A DNA stretch of 64,000 bases. Origin: Flagellimonas marinaquae (lineage in GTDB: Bacteria > Bacteroidota > Bacteroidia > Flavobacteriales > Flavobacteriaceae). How positions within the stretch are numbered: the first letter of the stretch is position 1; every line of letters starts with the position of its first letter. The notes beneath the pieces were generated by a model. The model saw only the letters and a list, made by a program, of their open reading frames with translations. It was not told the DNA's origin and did no database searches. Location: NCBI RefSeq assembly GCF_003992675.1, contig NZ_RZMZ01000013.1:1-64000 (forward strand), in the 5' to 3' direction. The position numbers were made by a program, and so were the translations under genes. This document shows, piece after piece, positions 17,901 through 26,179 of this stretch.

Positions 17901-19046
17901 TGGCGCTGGAGCGACCACGATATCGCCTTGGTCGTCTTCCGAAGATACCCCATTGGAAGGTGTTGAATCAATATCGTACGCATCGGAAGCAATTACTTGG
18001 GACGTATTGGTGTAATTTCCGGTAGCATTGACCAGCACATCGATGGTCAATGTTTCCGTAGCTCCATTGGATAGAGTACCTACTTCCCAAAATCCGCTTA
18101 CCGGATTATACGCTCCCGTAGTTGCCGAATAGGAAACAAAATTGAAGCCGGAGAGCAACTGATCGACCACCCTGACATTGGTTGCATCATGTGGTCCAGC
18201 GTTGGAAATAGATATCTCAAAAGAGATCTGTTCCCCCACAAAAGGGGACAAATCTCCACCCACTACCGATTTCGTCAAGGAAAGATCGGCTTGTAACGGT
18301 GCCGCGGTCACTGTCGCTTCATCATCTTCGCTTTGATCTCCATCATCGTTGTTGGGACTGCTGTCACTATCCAACTGATTGGCAAAAACCACTTCCGCCA
18401 CGTGTGTGAACTCCCCTAACGTCCCTGTAGGCGTCTGTACAGTCGCATTAAAACTTAAGGTAACTGTATTGTTTCCCACCGGAACGGTTAGCCCGGTCCA
18501 TGTGACCTCATCCGTTAAAAAGCTAAAAGTTCCACCATTATTTATGGCGGTTACATTATCAAAACCGGTAGGCACCAAGTTGGCTATGGTTACATTGGTG
18601 GCATCCACATCGCCAAAATTGCTCAAATTTATAGTGAAAGTAACGACCTCGCCAATGCTGGGCAGCGTATTGCTCGCCACCATTTCCATTTCTAGGTCAA
18701 CCCCCTGTACGGTAATTCCAGCTGTATCTGATGCGGTATTACAACTTATATCGGAGACGGTCCATTCAAAAATGTAGATTCCCAAAGCTGTATTGAAAAC
18801 TTGGGTGTTGGGATTATTGGCATCCGCAAAGGTGACCAAGGTAGGACCGGACAATTGTGTCCATGTCCCAGTACCAACCACTGGTGTATCGGCACTTAAA
18901 AAAACAGAGGTTGTCTGGTCAAAAGTCAGATCGGGACCTGCATTCACTGCACAATCCTGGGAGAAACCTACTTGCAACGTAGCCAACAGCAGAAAAACTG
19001 TCAACAGAAAGTTCCTGAAAATAGGGAGCGACTGAGGTTTGGTCAT
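14901..19046 (-). CDS. T9SS type B adhesin with nine DUF11 repeats
   Basis: 1381 residues from the ATG at 19046 (MTKPQSLPIFRNF), preferred over an upstream ATG because it puts the signal peptide (to about GFSQ) at the N-terminus. An Ig/PKD-like first domain (about 30-105) is followed by nine DUF11 repeats of about 125 residues, recognisable by phrases such as GPSDATNVVVTDLL and by acidic spacers of the form DxDSxPNNxxxxEDDQ. The last 95 residues form the gliding-motility-type C-terminal domain (EFSPNGDGVNDFF, IYNRWGNIVYQ), the type B T9SS sorting signal. The protein is expected on the cell surface, exported with the downstream PorP/SprF partner; adhesion or gliding is inferred. Confidence 0.93.
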   Translation of the reverse strand: MTKPQSLPIFRNFLLTVFLLLATLQVGFSQDCAVNAGPDLTFDQTTSVFLSADTPVVGTGTWTQLSGPTLVTFADANNPNTQVFNTALGIYIFEWTVSDISCNTASDTAGITVQGVDLEMEMVASNTLPSIGEVVTFTINLSNFGDVDATNVTIANLVPTGFDNVTAINNGGTFSFLTDEVTWTGLTVPVGNNTVTLSFNATVQTPTGTLGEFTHVAEVVFANQLDSDSSPNNDDGDQSEDDEATVTAAPLQADLSLTKSVVGGDLSPFVGEQISFEISISNAGPHDATNVRVVDQLLSGFNFVSYSATTGAYNPVSGFWEVGTLSNGATETLTIDVLVNATGNYTNTSQVIASDAYDIDSTPSNGVSSEDDQGDIVVAPAPLIDLSLTKTIDKSPPLVSDNVRFTLTVSNDGPSDATSVEVTDLLPSGYTYTSDNGGGAYNEISGIWDVGTVANGSSVSLSILATVNASGDYNNVAEITAHDQNDVDSSPNNDIPGEDDQDSVSIIPEPLVDIFVTKTVDELIPEVGQEIVFTVTVGNDGPSDATNVVVTDLLTSGYQLVNAVPSTGTYNATNGSWVVGSLANGSSETLDITVEVLQTGNYSNTAELTNVGESDVDSSPNNNNEAEDDQQTVEPIVVPVADLLLRKSVNQLSPYVGQEVIFTINITNLGPSDATGVEVMDLLPDGYTYVSHGTTAGLYSATSGMWTLNGDLANGRTKTLTIVASVNNTGDYFNVTEIFASDQFDPNSIPNNNNIFENDQDSAGTTPVPSADLNVVVSVDDAFPDVGTQITFTTTLTNEGPSDALGVQVTQIVPDGFTYVSDDSGGAFNPSTGVWNLGSVPLESQTELNVVVEVNPSGDYTFGVELTNATLFDADSTPGNGVLSEDDQAEQAITPRHVTDISVSKTVNDMNPEVGDELIFTIQVQNEGPNDASGLIIEDELEDGYQFVSAQTTAGVYDEISGSWDLPFLANGTSQTLEIRAIVKSTGDYKNTAELIALDTYDPDSTPNNNLGSEDDQETVIPVPGGLADLSLTNIVDNTTPNVGEVVRFVISLTNSGPSDARDVVVTDLLPSGFSYQSHTTTAGIYDATTGIWNLNRRILNRDTESLEILAMVNPPTGEENEYQNVAFVSSSLYPDPDSDPSTGMDEDDFMDGLLDDDEATTSVVPQTTDLAITKSVDNSEPNIGDEVTFEITVTNLGIDDATQIGIQEELPLGYQFISAETTTGTYDADASFWEMESLPVSGTAILLLTVEVMDVEDYQNIVSIAYVDQWDTNESNNRAEASVVPSCLVVYNEFSPNGDGVNDFFKIDCISRYPNNSLQIYNRWGNIVYQTRSYKNDWDGTPNGRAMVQPEDQLPVGTYYYILDLGDGSEPRTDWLYLNR

Positions 19047-19252
19047 AGTTGGGTTGATGAGGTTTTCCTTATCTGGCAAGGCTTACCCAAACTTATCAAG
19101 AACTGGCCTAAAATGGGAAGTTATGTTGTAGGGCAAGTGGCTTTTGTTGTGAAAACACCGATAAATGAAGAAAGAAAAACCCTTTCCAAGCTGCTCTTGG
19201 GAGCCATTCCTCCAAAGTACCACCACATTGTTTACTGTTCGATTTACGCATT

Positions 19253-19286
19253 AAAAAAGAAAGGGACCCAACTTTGGGTCCCTTTC
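19253..19286 (-). terminator. Terminator of nrdBA
   Basis: A 12-bp perfect stem GAAAGGGACCCA (19259-19270) and TGGGTCCCTTTC (19275-19286) with a 4-base loop. On the minus strand it is followed by T6 (19253-19258 on plus is A6), 30 bases after the nrdA stop. Confidence 0.9.
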
Positions 19287-19315
19287 TAACGTATTCAATT
19301 AATTTTCTTTGGTTT

Positions 19316-21106
19316 TTAGGCCTCGCAGCTCACACAATCTTTCTTTTGTTTGAATTTTTGTGCGGCATTCATACTGTGCTGATAGTACAAGGACTTCAAT
19401 CCCAGTTTCCATGCAGTAACGTGGATTTTGTTGATTTCCTTGGTCGGCATATCAGGGTGTACAATAATGTTCACGGATTGTCCTTGATCGATATGATTCT
19501 GTCTGTTGGCCGCTTGATAAATGATATCCAATTGATCCAATTCAGAATAGGTTTTAAACACCGCCTTTTCCTCTTCGGTCAAGAAATCCAAGTGCTGTAC
19601 AGAACCATCCATATCACGAATGCTCTTCCATACTTCTGGGGTATTTTGTCCCTTTTCTTCCAAGAGATCCATGAGGTATGGATTCTTGATGGTCACCTTG
19701 ATCTTGGCAATATCCTTAACGTAACAGTTACTCCAAATAGGCTCGATTCCTTGTGAAACCTGTCCCAAAATGAAGGCCGAAGAAGTGGTTGGCGCAATGG
19801 CGTTCAATGTGGCATTACGTCTTCCATACCCTTTCAACACATCTGGCTCACCAAAACGTTCTGCCAATTGCTCGGATGCCTTGTTGGAACGCTCCTTGAT
19901 TTCCCTGAAAATTTCACTGTTCAAGTTGTAGGCCTCTTGGCTATCGAAGGCCAATCTTTTGGATTGTAGCAATGAGTGCCAGCCCAATACACCTAGGCCC
20001 AAGGCACGGTTTTGCTTGGCGAAATTATAGGCACGCTCCATAAACAAGAACGTTTGTTGGTCCTCCCTATCCGAAGAATCCCTGTATTCCTCCAATTTTT
20101 CGGTAAACTCGGTAATCACGGCATCCAAGAAATGCACCATGGTCTCTACGGCATCCGTCTTTTTCCACTTATCGTAGTGCAGTAAGTTTACGCTTGAAAG
20201 TACGCACACGAACGACCAATCATCGCTGGAAGGCAACATGATTTCGGTACAAAGGTTACTGGCGTGAATGCGGTGTTTTTTGTCCTTATACACATCTGCT
20301 GCACCATCATTGGCGTTGTCGGTGAAGAATACATATGGGTATCCCATCTCTCCCCTTCGTTGCAGTACTTTGGCCCAAACGGTTCTTTTTTCCGCGTCAC
20401 CATCTACCATTTCTTGCATCCATTGGTTGGTTACGGTAACACCATGGGTCAATTGCTGGATTGGGTTTCCTTCGGTACCGATTTCCAAAAATTCCATGAT
20501 ATCCTTGTGATCAATGGGAAGGTATGGAGAAAAACGACCGCGACGAACCGACCCTTGGCTGACCACATCTACCATAGATTCGAACAACTGCATAATATGG
20601 ACGGCACCTGAGGCTTGTCCGTTATTTTTAACGGGCGCTCCCCTATGCCTGATTTTTCCAAAATAACCCGATGTTCCCCCACCAAGCTTGGACATCATCC
20701 CTACTTCCGATTGGGTATAAAGGATGTTCCCCATGTCATCATCGATATGGGAACCAAAGCAACTGATGGGCAGCCCACGCTTTTTTCCAAAATTGGACCA
20801 CACTGGAGAGGCCAAAGAGAAAAAACCCTCGGACATATAGCCATAAAACTTATCGGAATATCCGGGTATCCCCAAAATCTCCTCGGCTCTATCGCCGATT
20901 TCGCGGATACGTTCCTCTGGGGAAACTCCCTCGGTCAAATATCCGGATGCTAAAAATTTTCGGCTGTATTCGTTCAACCATTCGAAGCCTTTACTTTCTT
21001 CGTTCTTCAATTTGGACAAGGTATCTTTTCTTGCGTTTACAAGCTCCTGTGTTTTATTGTCCTGCTTTTGGTCGGTGGTCGGGGTTATTTGTGTTCTCTT
21101 CTCCAT
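19316..21106 (-). CDS. nrdA: Class I ribonucleotide reductase alpha subunit, short form
   Basis: 596 residues, far shorter than E. coli NrdA (761) because there is no N-terminal ATP-cone. It reduces ribonucleoside diphosphates. Visible residues: redox Cys116 (PISCFGS), active-site NLCTEI at 284-289 (Asn284, Cys286, Glu288), partner Cys301 (FVCVLSSVNL), radical-transfer Tyr574-Tyr575 (LYYQHS) and the C-terminal shuttle pair Cys591/Cys594 (DCVSCEA). GMMSKLGGGTSGYFG is the specificity-site region. It follows nrdB by 2 bases. Overall activity regulation must come from the cone carried by NrdB. Confidence 0.96.
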   Translation of the reverse strand: MEKRTQITPTTDQKQDNKTQELVNARKDTLSKLKNEESKGFEWLNEYSRKFLASGYLTEGVSPEERIREIGDRAEEILGIPGYSDKFYGYMSEGFFSLASPVWSNFGKKRGLPISCFGSHIDDDMGNILYTQSEVGMMSKLGGGTSGYFGKIRHRGAPVKNNGQASGAVHIMQLFESMVDVVSQGSVRRGRFSPYLPIDHKDIMEFLEIGTEGNPIQQLTHGVTVTNQWMQEMVDGDAEKRTVWAKVLQRRGEMGYPYVFFTDNANDGAADVYKDKKHRIHASNLCTEIMLPSSDDWSFVCVLSSVNLLHYDKWKKTDAVETMVHFLDAVITEFTEKLEEYRDSSDREDQQTFLFMERAYNFAKQNRALGLGVLGWHSLLQSKRLAFDSQEAYNLNSEIFREIKERSNKASEQLAERFGEPDVLKGYGRRNATLNAIAPTTSSAFILGQVSQGIEPIWSNCYVKDIAKIKVTIKNPYLMDLLEEKGQNTPEVWKSIRDMDGSVQHLDFLTEEEKAVFKTYSELDQLDIIYQAANRQNHIDQGQSVNIIVHPDMPTKEINKIHVTAWKLGLKSLYYQHSMNAAQKFKQKKDCVSCEA

Positions 21107-21108
21107 AA

Positions 21109-22383
21109 TTAAAAAAGGTCGTCGCTAGTTATACTTTGTGTTCTTTTGCTATAGTTGATGGATCTTTTTACAAAAAAGTCTCCGTGTTTTGTTCCTATGA
21201 TCTCGTCATCGAACCATTCGGTCTGTTCCAATAGTTTTTGGTCGACATCGAATATTTTGGGGATGCCTATGCTCTCCAATGAATTGTTGAATCTGTTCTT
21301 GATAAACTCGTTGACCAAGTTTTTGGGCAAGAAATCCAATTCACCCGCTTCAAAAATCCAATCCACAATTTTGCTTTCCGCATCAAATGCCTTCTCACAG
21401 ATATCCTGAATCATCTCTTTGTACTCATCATCGAACCACTCTGGATGTTCCTTTTTGATGATATTGATCACATCGATACCAAAATCGCCATGGATCTGTT
21501 CTTCCTTGGATGTAGCCTCAACCACATTGGAAATTCCCTTCAACACATTTTTGTGTTTATTGAATGCCATAATGATCAAGAACTGGGAAAACAGGGAAAC
21601 GTGCTCAATAAATAGGGAGAACAACAAGATCGATTCAGCATATTCCCTATCGTTCTCACTTTTGGCATTCTTAAGCGCAGTCTCCAAATACTGCACCCGT
21701 TTCATGATTACCGGCTTTTTCTTCAAGTTTTCGAACTCCTTGTTCAATCCCAAAATCTCCAAAAGATGGGAATAGGCATCGTGATGGCGCACTTCGCTTT
21801 CGGCAAAGGTGGCGCCTACCGAACCAATTTCAGGTTTGGGCATTCTGTGATAAATGTCGCCCCAGAAGCTCTTAACGGCCACTTCAATCTGGGAAATGGC
21901 CAACATGGTATTCTTGATGGCACTGCGTTCCACATCCGTCAACCCAGATTTAAAATCCTGGATATCGCTGGTAAAATTGAACTCGGTATGGATCCAATAA
22001 GAGTGTCTGATTGCCGGAACGTATTCATACAATTGTGGGTACTCATAGGGCTTTAGGTTGATACGCTTTTCGAAGATATTCGACTCACGCATTTGGGCCC
22101 TCTTGTTCCTGTAAATAATGTAGGCTTTTGCCGCATCGTGGAACTCACTGTCCATAAGTTCGTTCTCCACTACATCCTGCACTTCCTCCACCGTGGGCAC
22201 GTACTGTTCATCTTGTCTTTTTCGTTCCAACAACACTTGGTTAACGTTGTCGGCAATGGTCTGCGCATCGTTGATCTGGCCATGTTCCACGGCCGTCATG
22301 GCTTTCAAGATTGCGTTTGTAATCTTGTGCAAGTCAAATTCTTGCGTACTAAAATCCCTCTTAGTTATATGAGTAATCTGCAT
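21109..22383 (-). CDS. nrdB: Ribonucleotide reductase beta subunit with N-terminal ATP-cone
   Basis: 424 residues in two parts. Residues 1-102 form an ATP-cone (TKRDFSTQEFDLHKI; VPTVEEVQDVVENELM; AKAYIIYRNKRAQMRE), a domain usually found on NrdA. Residues about 110-400 form the ferritin-like R2 core with ligands Glu167, Glu197, His200, Glu260, Glu295 and His298, and Tyr204 at the position of the E. coli radical Tyr122. Family knowledge: in Leeuwenhoekiella blandensis such a beta-linked cone controls activity by dATP-driven oligomerisation and the cofactor is dimanganese. The metal here cannot be told from sequence. First gene of nrdBA. Confidence 0.95.
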   Translation of the reverse strand: MQITHITKRDFSTQEFDLHKITNAILKAMTAVEHGQINDAQTIADNVNQVLLERKRQDEQYVPTVEEVQDVVENELMDSEFHDAAKAYIIYRNKRAQMRESNIFEKRINLKPYEYPQLYEYVPAIRHSYWIHTEFNFTSDIQDFKSGLTDVERSAIKNTMLAISQIEVAVKSFWGDIYHRMPKPEIGSVGATFAESEVRHHDAYSHLLEILGLNKEFENLKKKPVIMKRVQYLETALKNAKSENDREYAESILLFSLFIEHVSLFSQFLIIMAFNKHKNVLKGISNVVEATSKEEQIHGDFGIDVINIIKKEHPEWFDDEYKEMIQDICEKAFDAESKIVDWIFEAGELDFLPKNLVNEFIKNRFNNSLESIGIPKIFDVDQKLLEQTEWFDDEIIGTKHGDFFVKRSINYSKRTQSITSDDLF

Positions 22384-22789
22384 GAAGAAAACGGTTTGGA
22401 GTTGAAAAAAATAGCTTGACTGTAAAATTCCTATTTTCTTTACTTAGATTTTAAGTTGACCCGATCAGGTTCTTAACACTTTTATCAACATTTGTTTTTT
22501 CGGCCAATAAAAATCCATGGGAGCAAACGTAAATCAAGGGCTCCGAAAAATTGGGTCCGAATTCGAAATTTTAGAAATACTTTTTCACAGTTCTTTAACA
22601 ATTTTTCAGTTCGCCCATGCATCACCCCAGTAAACACCGAATATGGAACCGTTTCAGACCTTGAAAAATCCTCTCAATGTATCCAACCCTTTTTTGTGTA
22701 GCCAACGTCTATGAACAAAAAATGTGTCATCAAAGACCCCTACCATTCAATAATGTTTTTATTTTTGACCCAAGTAAATCATTTTGAGT
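22384..22789. other. Divergent regulatory region between nrdBA and PAS gene
   Basis: About 400 gene-less bases separating two divergent units. On the minus strand TACGTTTG (22524-22531) fits a TAnnTTTG box and could serve nrdBA with a leader of about 135 bases. No NrdR-box pair was recognised. TTATCAACA at about 22491-22499 differs by one base from a DnaA box; alone this means little. Confidence 0.5.
22760..22767 (+). promoter_or_regulatory. Candidate -7 box of PAS gene
   Basis: TATTTTTG matches TAnnTTTG 22 bases before the ATG at 22790. No TTG is seen at the -33 distance, so confidence is limited. Confidence 0.35.
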
Positions 22790-23281
22790 ATGTTGATTAC
22801 GGCAAACAAAGCCATCTCCCCGTTATTGAGTTTTGATTTTTATCTGGAGGCCTACCATCGGCTGGTGAAGACCTTGAGGAAAGAAGAGGACCTAAAGCAT
22901 CTTCGGGAGGTACTTAACGGGAATCTTGGAACTCATATCCAAAACCTCATATTGAAAGAAAACTACGATACGTTGGTAGTGACCTGCCCCAAGCAACACA
23001 TTGTTTGGGTAAACGATGGGTTCACACAAATGACCGGTTACACCAAACATTTCGCTATAGGCAAAAGGCCAAGTTTCCTTCAGGGCAAGCAAACCCCAAA
23101 AAGCACTACTGACGAAATTAGAGAACAATTAAAGACTACCAATACCTATAGCGGCTCGGTAATCAACCACCGAAAGAATGGGGAGCCTTATCTCTGTAAA
23201 ATTCAAATATTGCCCCTTTACGATTCCCAAAAGGAGCTTACGCATTTTATTGCGCTGGAGAAGGAGTTAATGGCTGCTTAA
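22790..23281 (+). CDS. PAS protein resembling a LOV domain without the flavin cysteine
   Basis: 163 residues from the ATG at 22790; a TTG two codons earlier is less likely. An N-terminal helix (about 1-55) leads into a PAS domain (about 58-160) with LOV wording: IVWVNDGFTQMTGY, GKRPSFLQGKQT at 91-102, NHRKNGEPY near 127, and a final strand. Classical LOV domains have GRNCRFLQ, where Cys forms the adduct with FMN; here Pro94 takes that place. No output domain is fused. Flavin binding without the adduct, or a non-flavin ligand, is possible. Monocistronic and divergent from nrdBA. Confidence 0.8.
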   Translation: MLITANKAISPLLSFDFYLEAYHRLVKTLRKEEDLKHLREVLNGNLGTHIQNLILKENYDTLVVTCPKQHIVWVNDGFTQMTGYTKHFAIGKRPSFLQGKQTPKSTTDEIREQLKTTNTYSGSVINHRKNGEPYLCKIQILPLYDSQKELTHFIALEKELMAA

Positions 23282-23313
23282 GTTTGGGCGAACCAACATA
23301 CCTTTGTAAAAAA

Positions 23314-24201
23314 CTACGGAACAAGCACCTTTAATGCCTTTCCGACAATTGATACCGTTAACTCGTTATTTTCCAAATGATGTAATTCTCCATCGGCCTG
23401 CATTAAGCGGTCACGGTGCCCTCCTTCAAACGCCAGCTTAATTTCCTTTACCTTAAAATATTGGATTTTATTGAGGTACTGATTCAATTTGAGAAGAACC
23501 ATAAGCCCCACCAACAGCATCTCCCCACGGCCGAGGCTTTCTATGACCACCACATCCAACAGACCATCTTCCATGGACGCCATCCTTGTAAGGGAAATAT
23601 CATAGCCCATAACCTTGGAATTAGAAACAAAGAACATAAATGGATTTACACTAAAGGTTTTCCCATTGAGTTCCACGTTGATGTTTTCGACTGGTTTAAA
23701 TTCTCTAATGGATTTAAAAACCGCCTTTAGATAGGCCCAAAACCTTCGGCCACTAGCTTTGTTGTAATTGGAAATCACTTTTGCGTCGAATCCGATGCCC
23801 ATGTTGGAAAAAAAAGGTTTTCCGTTTACTAAGGCCACATCAATTACACTGGTCCTTCCTTTCTTAATAATATCAACTGCCTCTTGAAGTCTTCGAGGAA
23901 TCCCCAGGCTTTCGGCCAGGCCATTTCCGGACCCCATAGGTATAATCCCCAACAACACCTTGGTCCGGACCAAACAAGAGGCCACCTCATTGATGGTACC
24001 ATCCCCTCCACAGGCCACCAGAACTTTGGCCCCTTCACCAAGGGACTCTTGAGCCAGTTTTGATGCGTGCCCAGCATAATTGGAGGTCTTTACAGTTATA
24101 TGATAGAACTGGGGGTCAAAATATTTGGACAGGGTAACCTTGTCCAAAACCTGACCTCCTTTACCAGCAATGGGGTTCACTATAAAATGGATATCCGTCA
24201 T
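23314..24201 (-). CDS. Diacylglycerol/lipid kinase family protein
   Basis: 295 residues of the YegS/DgkB type: GGDGTINEV at 65-73 (catalytic/nucleotide loop), IPMGSGNGLAESLG at 87-100, and a C-terminal half with MEDGLLDVVVIESL and DGELHH, the usual YegS-like beta-sandwich. It phosphorylates a lipid hydroxyl such as diacylglycerol using ATP at the inner membrane. Its ATG overlaps the stop of the LTA-synthase-like gene by 4 bases (ATGA), which implies translational coupling. In Gram-positive bacteria DAG kinase recycles the DAG left by LTA synthase; the same logic may apply here. Confidence 0.92.
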   Translation of the reverse strand: MTDIHFIVNPIAGKGGQVLDKVTLSKYFDPQFYHITVKTSNYAGHASKLAQESLGEGAKVLVACGGDGTINEVASCLVRTKVLLGIIPMGSGNGLAESLGIPRRLQEAVDIIKKGRTSVIDVALVNGKPFFSNMGIGFDAKVISNYNKASGRRFWAYLKAVFKSIREFKPVENINVELNGKTFSVNPFMFFVSNSKVMGYDISLTRMASMEDGLLDVVVIESLGRGEMLLVGLMVLLKLNQYLNKIQYFKVKEIKLAFEGGHRDRLMQADGELHHLENNELTVSIVGKALKVLVP

Positions 24202-26165
24202 AGTCCCAGATTTGAGTTCAGCCCGCCATGGTTATATAGAAAATCGGCCAATTGATAATAAGAGATGGCTTCGTTCAAAAAAAGTGTGTCCATAGGACTC
24301 TTTTTCAAACTGTTCTCCTCTGGATCCCATTGATACTGATTTGCCGTCTTGCCATCGCCCAAAACCATTAGCGCTTTCGACTTCAAAAGTCCCAATTTCC
24401 TGTAATTACCAATAAAAGCCCGCTGTTCCGAAGAATCCAAGGCAAATACATTCCTGCCAAAAAAGTTGTTCTTGTATTCCCATCCCATCAATGAAAAGAC
24501 TGTAGGCATTACATCTATCTGAGAGCATTGGATGTCAATCTTTTGTTGTTCTAGACCATCAAAATTGACCAAGATGGCCGGAATGCGATAATTGGCCACA
24601 TCCAACTCCCATTTTCCAGCACTACTGGCACAATGGTCCGCCATAATTATAAAAACAGTGTTCTTATACCATGGTTTATTCCTTGCATTTCTCAAAAACT
24701 TTCCAATGGCATAGTCGGTATACTTTACAGCCCCGTTCCTTCCGGTACCGGAGGGAATATCTATTTTTCCTTCTGGATAGGTATAAGGCTTATGGTTGGA
24801 AGTAGTCATAACGAAACTAAAGAATGGCTTTCCTTCTGCGGAGGATATATCTGCCTCTTTAAGCACTCTTTTAAAAATATCCTCATCACAAACTCCCCAT
24901 GCATTCTCAAAGGTCACTTCCCCATCCTCTATGTTCTTCCGATCTGTCACTATATCTCCGGACGGTAAAAAACCTCTGCCCCTATCTACAATATCAAATC
25001 CGTTCCCACTAAAAAACTTATCCATGTTATCAAAGTAACCATCTCCACCATAGAAGAAAGTTCTTGAATAGCCTTTGCTTTTAAAAACTTCTCCTATGGT
25101 ATAAAGACCTTGGTTACGCTCCCGCTTGACAATGCTTCTTCCAGGTGTGGGCGGTACGGCCAAAGTAATGGCCTCCATACCCCTCACCGTTCTTGTTCCA
25201 GTGGCGTACAAATTGGTAAAATACGTCTCTGCTCTAGCAATGGAATCCAAGTTGGGGGTCAGTCCCTTTTTGTTACCGAAAACCCCTAAATAATCAGCAC
25301 TTAAGCTCTCCACACAGATAAGGACAACGTTTGGCCGTTCTTCATCAGAACCTTTTACCAACCGAAGAATGCTCCTATCCGGAAAGAGCAAACTATCCGA
25401 AGGAGACTTTATATGATTCTCTACAACCGAAAGGGCGGCATTTTCGGGAATGGTTCGATAGAATTCTGTATAACTGAGCTGGTTGTTCCTAAAGGCCGCA
25501 AAAAAGGAATAGATTCCTGCTTTGGACAACTCATTGTTGTACCTATTGTCCGACTGTTCTGCATCTTCGTTCTCGACTTTTCCACTATACAAAAGCATTA
25601 TTCCGAGAGCCAACATGGTTGGCACCATTTTTTGCCGGAAAGTGCTAGTTGACTGAAATGCCCATTTAAAAACCCCTTTCCTATTAGCGTACCACGTTGT
25701 GAGCACGACTAAAAACAACATACCACCAATAAGAAGGGGCAATGGGTAGGATTCATTGATATTTTTTACAACCTCGTAGGTATATATCAAGTAGTCAACG
25801 GCAATAAAATTGAATCGTCTTTGGAACTCATCCCAAAACGTAATCTCTGCGAAAAAAGAGAAATAAACAATGAGCAAACCCAGAGACCATCCAAGATAAC
25901 ATATTATTCGGTCCACGACCGAGCCATGGAATTTCTCGGGTAACAACATGAAATACAAGGCCGCTACCGTATAAAAAAATGACAGCGCGCCTATATCGAA
26001 GAACAATCCTATAATAAAGACCTTGACCAATCCAAAAAAGGAATGTTCCACTTGAGAGAAATCCATGGCAAGGAAAATGGACCTAACCACGAATGAAACA
26101 ATCAAAAACAACAATGCAAAAGCGTTGATGATCGAAAAACGGGACGGAAATATTTTTTTAACCAT
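24198..26165 (-). CDS. LTA synthase-like sulfatase-fold phosphotransferase, membrane
   Basis: 655 residues with about five N-terminal membrane segments (about 13-35, 45-75, 88-110, 142-160, 180-195) and an extracytoplasmic alkaline-phosphatase/sulfatase domain from about 275. Metal site Glu286 lies in NVVLICVESLSADYLG; GTRTVRGMEA at 323-332 carries the nucleophilic threonine; DHCASS and the later SNHKPYTYP segment complete the fold. Family members move phosphoglycerol or phosphoethanolamine headgroups onto glycans or lipids (LtaS, OpgB, EptA relatives). Gram-negative Bacteroidota have no LTA, so the acceptor is unknown. Coupled to the lipid kinase. Confidence 0.9.
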   Translation of the reverse strand: MVKKIFPSRFSIINAFALLFLIVSFVVRSIFLAMDFSQVEHSFFGLVKVFIIGLFFDIGALSFFYTVAALYFMLLPEKFHGSVVDRIICYLGWSLGLLIVYFSFFAEITFWDEFQRRFNFIAVDYLIYTYEVVKNINESYPLPLLIGGMLFLVVLTTWYANRKGVFKWAFQSTSTFRQKMVPTMLALGIMLLYSGKVENEDAEQSDNRYNNELSKAGIYSFFAAFRNNQLSYTEFYRTIPENAALSVVENHIKSPSDSLLFPDRSILRLVKGSDEERPNVVLICVESLSADYLGVFGNKKGLTPNLDSIARAETYFTNLYATGTRTVRGMEAITLAVPPTPGRSIVKRERNQGLYTIGEVFKSKGYSRTFFYGGDGYFDNMDKFFSGNGFDIVDRGRGFLPSGDIVTDRKNIEDGEVTFENAWGVCDEDIFKRVLKEADISSAEGKPFFSFVMTTSNHKPYTYPEGKIDIPSGTGRNGAVKYTDYAIGKFLRNARNKPWYKNTVFIIMADHCASSAGKWELDVANYRIPAILVNFDGLEQQKIDIQCSQIDVMPTVFSLMGWEYKNNFFGRNVFALDSSEQRAFIGNYRKLGLLKSKALMVLGDGKTANQYQWDPEENSLKKSPMDTLFLNEAISYYQLADFLYNHGGLNSNLGL

Positions 26166-26179
26166 AAATATCTTGCTGT

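Noticed and set aside
14901..19046. CRISPR-like or tandem DNA repeat
   Set aside because: The periodicity is in the protein (DUF11 units of about 125 residues) and the DNA copies are diverged; no short identical repeats with spacers.
22384..22789. NrdR boxes and a replication origin
   Set aside because: No pair of NrdR palindromes was found, and a single one-mismatch DnaA box is expected by chance.
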